Positions 16,361 through 24,561 of a stretch of 64,000 nucleotides of DNA are shown piece after piece (within the stretch, counting starts at the first letter, position 1; each line of letters begins with the position of its first letter). The notes below the pieces were generated by a model, which saw only the letters and a program-made list of their open reading frames with translations, ran no database searches and had not been told where the DNA came from. The DNA comes from Thermomicrobium roseum DSM 5159 (GTDB taxonomy: Bacteria; Chloroflexota; Chloroflexia; Thermomicrobiales; Thermomicrobiaceae). Made by a program: the position numbers and the translations under genes. The stretch covers positions 1,426,001 to 1,490,000 of the forward strand of contig NC_011959.1 of assembly GCF_000021685.1 (NCBI RefSeq), written 5' to 3'.

Positions 16361-17497
16361 ATGGCTGCGAAGCGCGACTATTACGAAATCCTGGGAGTCA
16401 GTCGCACGGCGACCCAGGAGGAGATCCGCCGGGCCTACCGGCGCTTGGCTCGCCAGTATCACCCGGATGTCAACAAGTCGCCGGACGCCGAGGAGAAGTT
16501 CAAGGAGATCAACGAGGCCTACGAGGTTTTGAGCGATCCCGACAAGCGTGCTGCGTACGACCGCTTCGGCCATGCTGGTGTCCAGGCTGGTGTCGGCCAT
16601 GAGCCGAGCGCGGGCGGCGATCCGTTCGGCTTCGGCTCGCTCTTCACCGATCTCTTCGATTCCTTCTTCGGCGACATGACCGGAACCACCCGGCGCCGAC
16701 CGGCCCGCGGTGCCGACCTCGAGGCCACGATCGAACTCACGTTCGAGGAAGCGCTGCGCGGGGTGGTGAAGGAACTGGAGATCGAGCGGCTGGAGCTCTG
16801 TCCAGATTGCCGGGGAACGCGGATGCGCCACGGCGCTCGTCCCACCACGTGCCCGGTGTGCGGTGGGACCGGACAGCTGCGTCGCTACCAACAGACGATC
16901 CTGGGCGCCATGATCACGGCTACCACCTGCAGCCACTGCGGGGGCGAAGGCCGCGTCGTCTCCGATCCGTGCCCGACCTGTCGGGGACGCGGGCGCACCG
17001 TGCGGCGACGCACTGTCCGCCTCGAGATCCCTGCTGGCATCGAGGACGGTGCCACCCTGCGCTTGACCGGCGAGGGGGAGCACGGTGAGCCGGGCGGCGC
17101 GCCGGGTAATCTCTATGTCCACGTACGAGTCCGACCGCACGATTTGTTCAGGCGCGAGGGAACGACGCTCTACCTGGACCTGCCCATCAACGTGGCCCAG
17201 GCGGCATTGGGTGCCGAGGTCGAGGTACCGACCATCGACGGTCCGGTGCTGCTCACTATCCCCCCGGGGACACAGCCTGGCCAGCGTTTCCGCCTGCGCG
17301 GCAAGGGGGCGCCGGAACTCGGCAGCGAGCGGCGCGGCGACCTCATCGTGACCGTCCGGGTCGTGGTGCCGACCGAACTCACGCCCCGCCAGCGTGAGCT
17401 GTTCGCGGAACTGGCCGAATCGCTCGAGCGACCGGACGTGCACGAGGCGCACCGCAAGGGCTTCTTCGAGCGGATCAAGGAAGTACTCGGCGTCTGA
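16361..17497 (+). CDS. dnaJ: Chaperone protein DnaJ
   Basis: Co-chaperone that stimulates DnaK ATPase and presents unfolded clients. The 378-residue protein has the full type I layout: J domain (about 5-70, with the HPD motif in QYHPDVNK), a short G/F-rich linker, four CxxCxGxG-type zinc-binding repeats at about 147-210 (CPDCRGTR, CPVCGGTG, CSHCGGEG, CPTCRGRG; the first and last lack one Gly), and the C-terminal beta domains with LYVHVRVRPHDLFRREG. The ATG at 16361 gives the standard MAAKRDYYEILGV start. It stands alone: no dnaK, grpE or hrcA is adjacent, so this is a separately regulated copy. A terminator hairpin follows. Confidence 0.97.
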   Translation: MAAKRDYYEILGVSRTATQEEIRRAYRRLARQYHPDVNKSPDAEEKFKEINEAYEVLSDPDKRAAYDRFGHAGVQAGVGHEPSAGGDPFGFGSLFTDLFDSFFGDMTGTTRRRPARGADLEATIELTFEEALRGVVKELEIERLELCPDCRGTRMRHGARPTTCPVCGGTGQLRRYQQTILGAMITATTCSHCGGEGRVVSDPCPTCRGRGRTVRRRTVRLEIPAGIEDGATLRLTGEGEHGEPGGAPGNLYVHVRVRPHDLFRREGTTLYLDLPINVAQAALGAEVEVPTIDGPVLLTIPPGTQPGQRFRLRGKGAPELGSERRGDLIVTVRVVVPTELTPRQRELFAELAESLERPDVHEAHRKGFFERIKEVLGV

Positions 17498-17587
17498 GCG
17501 CTGCGCTCGTGGCGAGGAGGGGGTTCGCCGCCTCGACCGAGCGCACGGCCATCGCTCTGCTGCTGGAGTCAAGCATGCACGAAGAGA

Positions 17588-17612
17588 GAGCGGCGGGATC
17601 TTCCCGCCGCTC
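17588..17612. terminator. Terminator hairpin after dnaJ
   Basis: An 11-bp perfect stem (17588-17598 and 17602-17612) with a 3-nt loop, 90 bp after the dnaJ stop. Confidence 0.55.
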
Positions 17613-17628
17613 CCGCGCCAGGTCAGCA

Positions 17629-17663
17629 GAACGCCCTGCCTCGGCGATCGAGACAGGGCGTTC
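17629..17663. terminator. Terminator hairpin after the second Flp pilin gene
   Basis: GAACGCCCTG (17629-17638) and CAGGGCGTTC (17654-17663) form a 10-bp stem with a 15-nt loop, 3 bp from the minus-strand pilin stop. No T run follows. Confidence 0.55.
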
Positions 17664-17666
17664 CGT

Positions 17667-17828
17667 TCACGAGCCGGGAATCGCTCCCGCAGCTGACTGG
17701 TAGAAGCTCGCCAAGGCACCGCCGAGGATCGTCAATGCCCCGACGAGGGCGATCGCCACGAACAGGATGATGAGCGCGTACTCTACCAGCCCTTGCCCTG
17801 CCAGAGCTGCCCGGTGCCATTGTCTCAT
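17667..17828 (-). CDS. Flp-type IVb pilin, 53 residues
   Basis: A short pilin of the Flp/Fap family, the major subunit of tight-adherence (Tad) pili. The N-terminal leader MRQWHRAALAGQ is followed by the conserved GQGLVEYALI processing and assembly motif (TadV-type prepilin peptidase would cut before or within this Gly-rich site), the Glu at mature position 5, and one hydrophobic helix. No Tad assembly gene (tadA, B, C, V) is in the window. It lies 44 bp downstream of a second pilin gene with which it shares the same central motif, suggesting tandem duplication. Confidence 0.85.
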   Translation of the reverse strand: MRQWHRAALAGQGLVEYALIILFVAIALVGALTILGGALASFYQSAAGAIPGS

Positions 17829-17872
17829 GCCGTTCTCCTGTGAGCATGCATTCCCGAACGGCAGAAGAAGGA

Positions 17873-18088
17873 TCACTGGCCGCCACCGCCGCCACCGCCG
17901 CTGAGTGCACCCTGGATAGTCGAGAACACGTTCCCGATTCCGCCAGCCAGCGCCGTCAGGGCAAAGATCAGGGCGATCGACACCAGCGCGATGATCAGGG
18001 CGTACTCGACCAGCCCTTGCCCCTCGGCCGCTCGGTTCTTCTGGGTCTCCCACCAGGCCAGCACATCGTACACGTATCGTTCCAGCAT
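17873..18088 (-). CDS. Flp-type IVb pilin with poly-glycine tail, 71 residues
   Basis: A second Flp-family pilin, with a longer leader (MLERYVYDVLAWWETQKNRAAE), the same GQGLVEYALII motif and one hydrophobic helix. The C-terminus is ALS followed by seven glycines and Gln. The glycine tract is encoded by GGC/GGT-rich DNA, prone to slippage, so its length may vary. A 273-bp gap separates it from the DegS-like gene upstream, long enough for its own promoter. The two pilins probably form a unit exported by a Tad system encoded elsewhere. Confidence 0.83.
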   Translation of the reverse strand: MLERYVYDVLAWWETQKNRAAEGQGLVEYALIIALVSIALIFALTALAGGIGNVFSTIQGALSGGGGGGGQ

Positions 18089-18361
18089 GGCTCTTCGCTC
18101 CCTCCGAGAATGGTCGCCAGCCGATGACGGCTCGGCTCGATGACTCCATCTGCCCGATCCGACCGCCCGCTGCCGCTCGCCGAAAACCGTCACCCCCCTC
18201 CTGCTGCCACAGCTCGGTCGGTCAGCGCGGGTATCTACTGCCACAGTACGGTGGGAACCCGTGAGGCTCGTAGGTGCAGTCGTCTCGACTGGAGTGGGGA
18301 ACTTCGGCGCGACCCGATCGGGGGAGAACATCCTGGCCAGCGCGCGAGACAGAATCAGGAC

Positions 18362-19426
18362 TCAGGTAAGGGGCACGAGGAGCGTCCCGCGCCAGCGCTC
18401 CGCCGCGATCGCTTCCTCGGCCAGACTGGCACCCAGCTGCTCCAGCCGTTCCGTGACCAGCGGATCGAGCGGCGGCAGGGGATCGAGCGCCGCTGGACCA
18501 CCAGCTTCCAGAACCGCTACCAGCTGGGCCGACTCGACACGCAGCTCCACCGCGAGATCCGTCACGCCCGGCTGACGAGCTGCCCGCACCGCCAGTTCCT
18601 GCAGCAGGCGATAGACCAGGTGCGACAGGGGAGGCGCGAGCCTCGCATCCTGCTCCGGCCCGGTGACCGCCACGCGCTCCAGTCGGCTTATCCGGGCTAA
18701 CTCGCGGAGATAGCGACGGAGCGTCTCCACGAGCCCGATCTCTTCCAGGAGGCTCGGCGCCAACTCGAGCAGCGTGCGTCGCAACCCATGCACTGCTTCG
18801 CTGGTCAACTCGCGTAGCCGCAGGAGTTCGGGACGCAAGTCATCGGCCCGCTTGCGCTCGACCTGGAGGCAGATCTCCACTTGCAGTGCGACCGCACTCA
18901 TGAGCTGCACGAGCTCGTGCTCCAGCGTCCGGCGGATCAGCATCCGCTCTCGTTCGGCAGCTGCCAGAATGTCCAGAGGGCTGGCCAGCTGGCCTGTGCT
19001 ACCCAAGAGGCGCGTCCGCCGGTCACCGCCACGCTCGCGCTCGGTCACTGCTCGCAGCTGGCTCTCGGCGAGCAAGAGCAGCTCGCGCAGGCGTTCCTGG
19101 TAGAGCGAAAGGCTCTGGCGACGCTCCTCCAGTTGCTCCATCTGATTGCGGAGCATGAAGAGTCGCAGCGTCGCCTCGTGAACGGTCCGATAGGCATCGC
19201 GGATCTCGCTGCGCGGGTACGCTTCCAGGTTACTCTCGACCTCGCGCAGCCGGGCGCTGAGCTGGATTTCGCGCTGGCTGAGCCGCTCCACCTCGGCAGC
19301 AGTCTGTGCCAACAGCAGCTCGATCTCTTCAAGCGAGCGCCCCGTCTCGCCCAGTTCGGCACGACAGCGCTCCACCGTGCTGCGCAACTCCTCGGTGAAG
19401 CTCACGCCGGTCCGCTCACCGGTCAT
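18362..19426 (-). CDS. DegS-like sensor-kinase relative lacking catalytic residues
   Basis: A 354-residue soluble protein. Residues about 10-135 are a long coiled coil like the DegS sensor domain. The dimerisation/phosphoacceptor region (160-195, ERERMLIRRTLEHELVQ) aligns with the HisKA_3 box, but the IHDG histidine position is Glu169. The segment LLEEIGLVETLRRYLREL matches the DegS/NarX family. The ATPase part lacks the N-box asparagine (QELAVRAAR) and has no DxGxGF; only a C-terminal GTLLVPLT resembles GTxVxxxxP. It is therefore probably a pseudokinase or scaffold. The ATG at 19426 follows GGGGAGGCG. It sits directly upstream of the Flp pilin genes in the same orientation, and no response-regulator gene is nearby. 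Confidence 0.7.
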   Translation of the reverse strand: MTGERTGVSFTEELRSTVERCRAELGETGRSLEEIELLLAQTAAEVERLSQREIQLSARLREVESNLEAYPRSEIRDAYRTVHEATLRLFMLRNQMEQLEERRQSLSLYQERLRELLLLAESQLRAVTERERGGDRRTRLLGSTGQLASPLDILAAAERERMLIRRTLEHELVQLMSAVALQVEICLQVERKRADDLRPELLRLRELTSEAVHGLRRTLLELAPSLLEEIGLVETLRRYLRELARISRLERVAVTGPEQDARLAPPLSHLVYRLLQELAVRAARQPGVTDLAVELRVESAQLVAVLEAGGPAALDPLPPLDPLVTERLEQLGASLAEEAIAAERWRGTLLVPLT

Positions 19427-19750
19427 CGTCGCCTCCCCGACGCTCACTCTAGCGAGACGATCGACCGCCGACAAGGCAGGGTGCCTAGGAAAGAAGTCCC
19501 CAGCTGAGCCGTTCTCCCGCTCGGCTCACGTCGACCAGAGTGGGTGACCCGGCGACGCTCTCAGCGAGGATGGCGCTGACGCAGCGTACCCCGAATGGCT
19601 CATGCGGCGCTGGGCGCTCGCGCACCGGTACGAGTACGAGACACGTCCTCTACCGGCTCGCCAGCAGCGCTCGGGCAGGAAAAGCGCTCGCAGCGCTGAC
19701 TTCCCGCCAATGCTGCGAGCGCTCCACCACTTCGGTGATTCGCGACCCCG
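19427..19750. other. Gap between the DegS-like gene and aminotransferase gene
   Basis: It contains the aminotransferase terminator (19683-19723), a 7-bp TGAGCCG/CGGCTCA hairpin at 19505-19528, and presumably the promoter of the DegS-like gene, which I cannot locate. No gene is seen. Confidence 0.5.
19683..19723 (-). terminator. Intrinsic terminator after the aminotransferase gene
   Basis: A perfect 12-bp stem (19683-19694 and 19712-19723) with a 17-nt loop. On the minus strand it leads into TTTTCC. It ends the minus-strand group from 24216 to 19751. Confidence 0.75.
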
Positions 19751-21028
19751 TCACTCGGCCGCCTTCAGCGCCTCGCTGAAGACGTCCAGGAATGCATCGG
19801 CCTGCTCCTGCGTGATGACGAGCGGTGGGATGACGCGGATCACCTGATCGTGCTCGCCAGCCGTGATGAGGAGCGTTCGGAGTTCCTGTGCCCGCTTGAC
19901 CACCCGCTTGACTGCCTCCGGATTGGGAGCCCGATCGGGCTTGATCAGCTCGACGCCGATCATCAGGCCGAGCCCGCGCACCTCACCGATCACCGGGAAC
20001 TCCTGCTGCAGCTCGCGGAGCTGCGCCATGAGATACCCGCCGATGCGTGCTGCGTTTTCCGGCAGCTTCTCCTCGCGCATCACTTCGAAGGTCGCCACAC
20101 CGGCCGCACAGGCGACGGCATTGCCACCATAGGTACCGCCATGCGCACCCGGCTCCCAGCGATCCATCAGTTCCTTGTTGGCCACCACCGCGGCCAAGGG
20201 GAGTCCGGAAGCGATCCCCTTGGCAACCGTGACGATGTCCGGCACAATCTCGAAGTGCTCGAACGCCCACATCTTCCCCGTCCGACCGACCCCCGTCTGG
20301 ATCTCGTCGACGATGAGCAGGATGCCGTAACGGTCGCAGATGGCCCGCAGATTCTGGAGGAACCGCTTGGGAGGAAGGACGTAGCCACCCTCGCCGAGCA
20401 TTGGCTCCACGATGATCGCCGCGACGTCGTCCGGCATCACCATGGTCTGGAACAGGCGCTCCAGCTCCGCGATGCAGACGAGGTCGACATCCTCCGCTGG
20501 GACGTTGTACGGGTTCCGGAACGGGTACGGATACGGAGCATAGTAGATCGAGGGAACCAGCGGCTCGTAATGGCCGCGCACCTTGACCCGCGAGGTCGTC
20601 AAGGCCATCGCCAGGTGCGTCCGACCGTGGAAGGCCCCGCGGAACGCGATGATGGCCGGGCGTCCGGTCGCCGCCTTGGCCAGCTTGACCGCGCCCTCTA
20701 CCGCTTCAGCCCCTGAGTTGGTGAAGAAGACCTGGTTCAGCGTGGGTGGCATCGTCGCGGTGATGAGTTGGGAGAGCCGCAGCATCGGCTCGTGGATCAG
20801 GATGTTGGCCTGGGCATGGATGATCTTGCCCGCCTGTTCGCGGATCGCCGCCACCACGCGCGGGTGGCAGTGCCCGGTGTTGACGACCGCGATCCCCGAG
20901 GTGAAGTCCATCCAACGCTGGCCCTCGATATCCCAGACGTAGATCCCTTCGGCCCGGTCGACGACGACCGATGAGTAGCGCGTCAGGACACGCGGCAAAA
21001 TCTGCAGCGGATCGACTTCGAGTCGCAT
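19751..21028 (-). CDS. Class III PLP-dependent aminotransferase (4-aminobutyrate/acetylornithine type)
   Basis: A 425-residue fold-type I class III aminotransferase. Visible are the N-terminal VWDIEGQRWMDFTSGIAVVNTGHCHP, the cofactor-phosphate segment TNSGAEAVEGAVKLAKAATGR, the Asp of LIVDEIQTGVGRTGKMWAFEH, and the Schiff-base lysine in TVAKGIASGLPL. The overall pattern (PYPYPFRNPYN segment, long C-terminus) fits 4-aminobutyrate/ornithine-type enzymes more than ArgD. A neighbouring M20 peptidase and DapB-like dehydrogenase suggest amino-acid catabolism. It is last in the minus-strand group. Confidence 0.88.
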   Translation of the reverse strand: MRLEVDPLQILPRVLTRYSSVVVDRAEGIYVWDIEGQRWMDFTSGIAVVNTGHCHPRVVAAIREQAGKIIHAQANILIHEPMLRLSQLITATMPPTLNQVFFTNSGAEAVEGAVKLAKAATGRPAIIAFRGAFHGRTHLAMALTTSRVKVRGHYEPLVPSIYYAPYPYPFRNPYNVPAEDVDLVCIAELERLFQTMVMPDDVAAIIVEPMLGEGGYVLPPKRFLQNLRAICDRYGILLIVDEIQTGVGRTGKMWAFEHFEIVPDIVTVAKGIASGLPLAAVVANKELMDRWEPGAHGGTYGGNAVACAAGVATFEVMREEKLPENAARIGGYLMAQLRELQQEFPVIGEVRGLGLMIGVELIKPDRAPNPEAVKRVVKRAQELRTLLITAGEHDQVIRVIPPLVITQEQADAFLDVFSEALKAAE

Positions 21029-21072
21029 CAGTCAACCCCTTTCCTTCTCGTCCCTATCCATCCCAGCCTTCC

Positions 21073-22209
21073 TTACCAGCGGTTCAAGAGCGCCGTCAGG
21101 AAAGCCGTCCGTTCGATCAGCCCCGCAATGCTGACCTGCTCGTGCTCGGCGTGGGCACCGTCACCGGGGCAACCCAGCCCATCCAGCGTCGGCAGACCCA
21201 GTGCAGCCGTGAAGTTGCCATCGCTCGCCCCACCGGTCGCTGCTTCACCGATCTCCAGCCCCAGTTCTCGTGCGATCGCGCGTGCCCGCTCGAACGCTCG
21301 AGCGACCGCCGGTGTCCGCTCCATCGGCGGGCGATTCATCCCACCGTGCACCTGCACAGTCGCTCCCCGCAGCCAGGGGCGCGTTCCCAGGATAGCCGCG
21401 GTCACCCGCTCGGCTTCCTCGGGTGTCACCACGCGGAGGTCGACCTGTGCCCACGCCTCGGCAGCAATCACGTTGGAACGCGTTCCACCACCGACGACTC
21501 CGACGTTGACGGTCGTCCCGCGCGTCGGATCGCTCAAGCTGTGGAGGTAGGCGATCTGGTTGGCCAACTCCTGGATCGCGCTCACCCCCCGCTCGGGGTC
21601 AGCACCGGCATGAGCAGCACGCCCAGTGATCCGCACCGTGAAGATCCCGACACCCTTCCGCGCCGTCTTGAGCGCCCCGCCCGGTGCTGGCGGTTCCAGG
21701 CAGAAAACGACCGCACAACGCCGGGCTTCGTCCTCGATCAGCGGTCGCGAGACAGGACTGCCGACTTCCTCCTCGGTATTGATCAACCAGCGGATCGGCC
21801 GGTGCGCCAGCCGCCGCTCCTGGAGAAAGCGCATCGCCTCCAGGAACATGGCGATGCTCGCCTTCATGTCGTAGATCCCCGGGCCGAAGGCGAGGTCTCC
21901 TTCGATCCGGAAGGGACGGTGCTCCACCGTCCCGACCGGCCAGACGGTGTCGAGATGGGTGAGCACGAGCAATGGCTCAGCTGACGCATTCCCCTGGGCT
22001 GGCCAACTGGCGATCGTGAGATCACCGTACTCCTGCTGTGGGTATTCCTCGATCGACGCTCCGAGTTGACGTGCTCGCGAGCGAACGTACGCGACGAGAC
22101 GATCGACCGCTATCTTGTCGGTGCTGGGGGACTCCAGCTCGACCAGAGTGCGGAGTTCGGTGAGGAGCGCCTCGCGCCTGGGCAGGACGTCAGCGATCGA
22201 GATCGTCAT
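21073..22209 (-). CDS. M20-family metallopeptidase (carboxypeptidase G2/ArgE-DapE type)
   Basis: A 378-residue cytosolic zinc hydrolase. The first metal motif is LVLTHLDTVWPVGT; the bridging Asp is in FGPGIYDMKAS, and the catalytic Glu pair is in NTEEEVGS. The dimerisation domain has the typical AHAGADPERGVSAIQELA, and the last metal ligands are in GASDGNF and GDGAHAEHEQV. This pattern fits the carboxypeptidase G2-like subfamily, which removes a C-terminal amino acid (often Glu) from N-acyl amino acids. The ATG at 22209 was chosen; it overlaps the upstream NYN gene by 20 bp, implying co-transcription. Confidence 0.87.
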   Translation of the reverse strand: MTISIADVLPRREALLTELRTLVELESPSTDKIAVDRLVAYVRSRARQLGASIEEYPQQEYGDLTIASWPAQGNASAEPLLVLTHLDTVWPVGTVEHRPFRIEGDLAFGPGIYDMKASIAMFLEAMRFLQERRLAHRPIRWLINTEEEVGSPVSRPLIEDEARRCAVVFCLEPPAPGGALKTARKGVGIFTVRITGRAAHAGADPERGVSAIQELANQIAYLHSLSDPTRGTTVNVGVVGGGTRSNVIAAEAWAQVDLRVVTPEEAERVTAAILGTRPWLRGATVQVHGGMNRPPMERTPAVARAFERARAIARELGLEIGEAATGGASDGNFTAALGLPTLDGLGCPGDGAHAEHEQVSIAGLIERTAFLTALLNRW

Positions 22210-22786
22210 CAGCCAGCTCCTGCTCCTGCCAGACCTCTTCTTCGCCATGCTCCGGTTCGGGGCGCACGCGGCCCGCGGCCGGTGGGCGCGGCTGACTGAA
22301 ATGGCGCAGATTCACCTCGAGATCGACGTAGTAGTCAGCGAGTTCCATCAATTCCACCGCCGTGTTGCGTGGGGCAGAAGCGATCTCCACTCGTCGGCCC
22401 AGGCGCTGCACCGTCTCCACCAGGTAGCAGTACTCACCATCGCCAGTCACCAGGACGATCACATCGACGTGCGGTGTTTGCAGCAAGACGTCCACCGCCA
22501 TCTCCAAATCGAGGTCTCCGCGCAGCGCTCCGTCACTCCCACGCCGCAGTGTCCGAGTGACCACCCGGAACCCGTTGCGGCGCAGCCAGGTGAGGAACGG
22601 CACCGCGCTCGACTCCTCGCCAGCCAGGGTCACGTACGCGTAGGCACAGACCAGCCGTCGCCCCGCGACGAGAAACTCCAGGAGCCGGGCATAATCGATC
22701 CGTACCCCGAGATCGCGTGCGACGAAATAGAGGTTGGACATATCGAAAAAGACTGCGACACGATCGATCTGGTTCGGCAGGACCAT
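22190..22786 (-). CDS. NYN domain (LabA/DUF88-like) protein, putative ribonuclease
   Basis: A 198-residue protein of the NYN/PIN-like nuclease superfamily. VAVFFDMSNLYF near the N-terminus, LDLEMAVDVLLQTPHVDVIVLVTGDGEYCYLVE in the middle and the later TAVELMELAD carry the acidic residues that bind metal in this fold. Such domains cleave or bind RNA. The C-terminal ~35 residues are charged and Pro/Glu-rich. It overlaps the M20 peptidase start by 20 bp and follows the DapB-like gene by 42 bp; a functional link to amino-acid metabolism is not obvious. Confidence 0.85.
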   Translation of the reverse strand: MVLPNQIDRVAVFFDMSNLYFVARDLGVRIDYARLLEFLVAGRRLVCAYAYVTLAGEESSAVPFLTWLRRNGFRVVTRTLRRGSDGALRGDLDLEMAVDVLLQTPHVDVIVLVTGDGEYCYLVETVQRLGRRVEIASAPRNTAVELMELADYYVDLEVNLRHFSQPRPPAAGRVRPEPEHGEEEVWQEQELADDDLDR

Positions 22787-22828
22787 CGAAGCGACCCCCT
22801 CGTACCGTCAATCCAGCGAGCACGCGAA

Positions 22829-23833
22829 TCACGAACGAACAGTGATGATGGGGAGATCGACCATCGTCACCAGCCCGGGGGCATGGGCGACCACCCGCGG
22901 CACCGCATTGAGGGCGATCGCGGTCGTTGCCCGGTCGCCCTGGAGACCACCGGGAATGACCAGTTCCAACGGGGTCGTCCCCTCGAGGAGCACACGATCA
23001 TAGGCCGGATCGGCATCGAGATACATGCGCAAGTGCAACGTGATCCGTTCTTCACCCTCGACGAAAGCCCGGCCGAGCTGGTCGACACCGCACACCCGTC
23101 CTGGCTCCACCGTGAAGTAGCGCGTCTCGATCCGACGCTCAGCGATTACCGGTTCGATCCGCTCCTCGTAGCGCTCGATCCGCCAGCCGAGCCCCGCGGC
23201 GATGAGGTAGGCCGATTCGCGCAGCCCCACGTGGCGCACCGTTCCGGCCGCGGCCAGTTGCTGGAACTCCTCGACCGTCTTGCCTGACCCGATCTTCTCC
23301 TGCAACGGTTTGCGCCGCGTCGACGCGTTCTGGATCCGCTCCACTCGCACTGCGGTCACCTGCTGGGCGACACCCGAGAAAAAGAGCGGAAGCGTGTCCA
23401 TCACATAGCCGGGATTGACGCCGGTACCGAGCACCGTGACGCCGTACTCGCGGGCCAGCCCATCGAGCCGCGCGGCCAATTCCGGATGGCCAGCAGCGGG
23501 GAAAGACAGTTCCTCGCACGTGGAAACGACGTTGCAGCCGGCCCTGACGATCGATTCGAGTTGTGGAAAGACCCGATCCAGGTAGGATCCAGTGGTATGC
23601 AGGACGCAATCGGGTCGCGTCTCGGCCAAGACTGCTTCCGCATCGGCCCGTACCAGGACACCGACCGGCCCCTCGAGACCGAGCAACTCGCCGACATCGC
23701 GACCGACCTTCGCCGGATCGATATCGATGGCGCCCACCAACTCGTACGATCGACGCTCCAGAGCGAGTCGCGCCAGCTCTTGACCGATCGGCCCCATCCC
23801 GTACTGCACGACCCGATAGACCCGCTCGCTCAC
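22829..23833 (-). CDS. DapB-like dehydrogenase (2,4-diaminopentanoate dehydrogenase type)
   Basis: A 334-residue NAD(P)-dependent dehydrogenase. The N-terminal VVQYGMGPIGQELARLAL gives the Rossmann GxGxxG, followed by AIDIDPAKVGRDVGELLG, and the middle has VVSTCEELSFPAAGHPELAARLD and GTGVNPGYVMDTLPLF. This arrangement is that of the dihydrodipicolinate reductase-related family that includes 2,4-diaminopentanoate dehydrogenase of ornithine degradation (EC 1.4.1.12). No ornithine aminomutase or thiolase genes accompany it, so the substrate is uncertain; another amino or keto acid is possible. The gene follows the 23863 gene by 29 bp. Confidence 0.8.
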   Translation of the reverse strand: MSERVYRVVQYGMGPIGQELARLALERRSYELVGAIDIDPAKVGRDVGELLGLEGPVGVLVRADAEAVLAETRPDCVLHTTGSYLDRVFPQLESIVRAGCNVVSTCEELSFPAAGHPELAARLDGLAREYGVTVLGTGVNPGYVMDTLPLFFSGVAQQVTAVRVERIQNASTRRKPLQEKIGSGKTVEEFQQLAAAGTVRHVGLRESAYLIAAGLGWRIERYEERIEPVIAERRIETRYFTVEPGRVCGVDQLGRAFVEGEERITLHLRMYLDADPAYDRVLLEGTTPLELVIPGGLQGDRATTAIALNAVPRVVAHAPGLVTMVDLPIITVRS

Positions 23834-23862
23834 AGCCTGTCCCCCTCGCCTGTCACTGACCC

Positions 23863-24216
23863 TCAGGACTCTTCCGGATTACGGCGTTCCCGCTCCTTGA
23901 GCTGGCGGTAATACTTCTTCGGCTTGGGCAGCGGCCGCTCCTCCTCTTGGGCGCGAGCAGCCGCGGCCTGGGCAGCCTTCTGGACGAGCTGTTCTTCGAG
24001 CACCGCCAGATCGTCGTAAATGACGATATTGCTATTGGCCTGGGGCGTTCGCATCAGCCGCCGCACCAGCTCCAGGAGCGAACGCACCTGTGCTTGGTCA
24101 CCACCAGCGCGCTGGGCCGTCGCCAGCACGCTGTCGACGAGCGCGAGCGTCTCGGGTCGTGCCCGGTTCTCCACCAACCGCTGGCGGATGCGCTGCAAAG
24201 CATCGGTCAAGTACAT
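23863..24216 (-). CDS. Hypothetical protein, 117 residues, first gene of the minus-strand group
   Basis: A helical, charged soluble protein with an Ala/Gln-rich middle and a highly positive C-terminus (RPLPKPKKYYRQLKERERR). No recognisable domain. The tail looks suited to binding RNA or membrane phosphates, by composition only. A well-matched promoter at 24316-24344 lies 100 bp upstream, so this gene probably leads the transcript running to 19751. Confidence 0.6.
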   Translation of the reverse strand: MYLTDALQRIRQRLVENRARPETLALVDSVLATAQRAGGDQAQVRSLLELVRRLMRTPQANSNIVIYDDLAVLEEQLVQKAAQAAAARAQEEERPLPKPKKYYRQLKERERRNPEES

Positions 24217-24561
24217 CCGCCGCTCCTCTCTTCCAGCGGCTCACCGCGAGCCCGCTCTCCCATCAGCCTACACCGGTCATCTCGTCCCGACCATACCGGT
24301 CGCCGCGCTGCTCTCAGTATCTGCCACCGGCTGCCGCTGTGCAAGCGCGGTAGCCCTGATGGCCAAGAGAGCGCAGCACCCTTGCCGAAACCACCCCAGC
24401 TTTGCATTCGAGCGCACCCTCTCCTCGCTCGATCCACCCTCCTGGTGCCGAGCGGATGCGGTGATCGTCCCCACCTCCTGTCCACCATTTTGCTTCCCCA
24501 CCTAGCGCCTGGAGCCCCTGCATGCTTCACTTGTCAGCTGGTCGCGATGTGAGGTGCGTGC
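24217..24561. other. Divergent promoter region
   Basis: This 345-bp gap separates the minus-strand group from the plus-strand ADP-ribosylglycohydrolase. It contains the minus-strand promoter at 24316-24344; a plus-strand promoter must also lie here but is not evident. No gene or structured RNA is seen. Confidence 0.5.
24316..24344 (-). promoter_or_regulatory. Sigma-70-like promoter for the 24216-19751 gene group
   Basis: On the minus strand: TTGCAC (24339-24344), 17-bp spacer, GATACT (24316-24321). Confidence 0.5.

Noticed and set aside
24217..24561. tRNA or riboswitch in the divergent gap
   Set aside because: No T-arm consensus (GGTTCGA-like), cloverleaf or known riboswitch core could be drawn.
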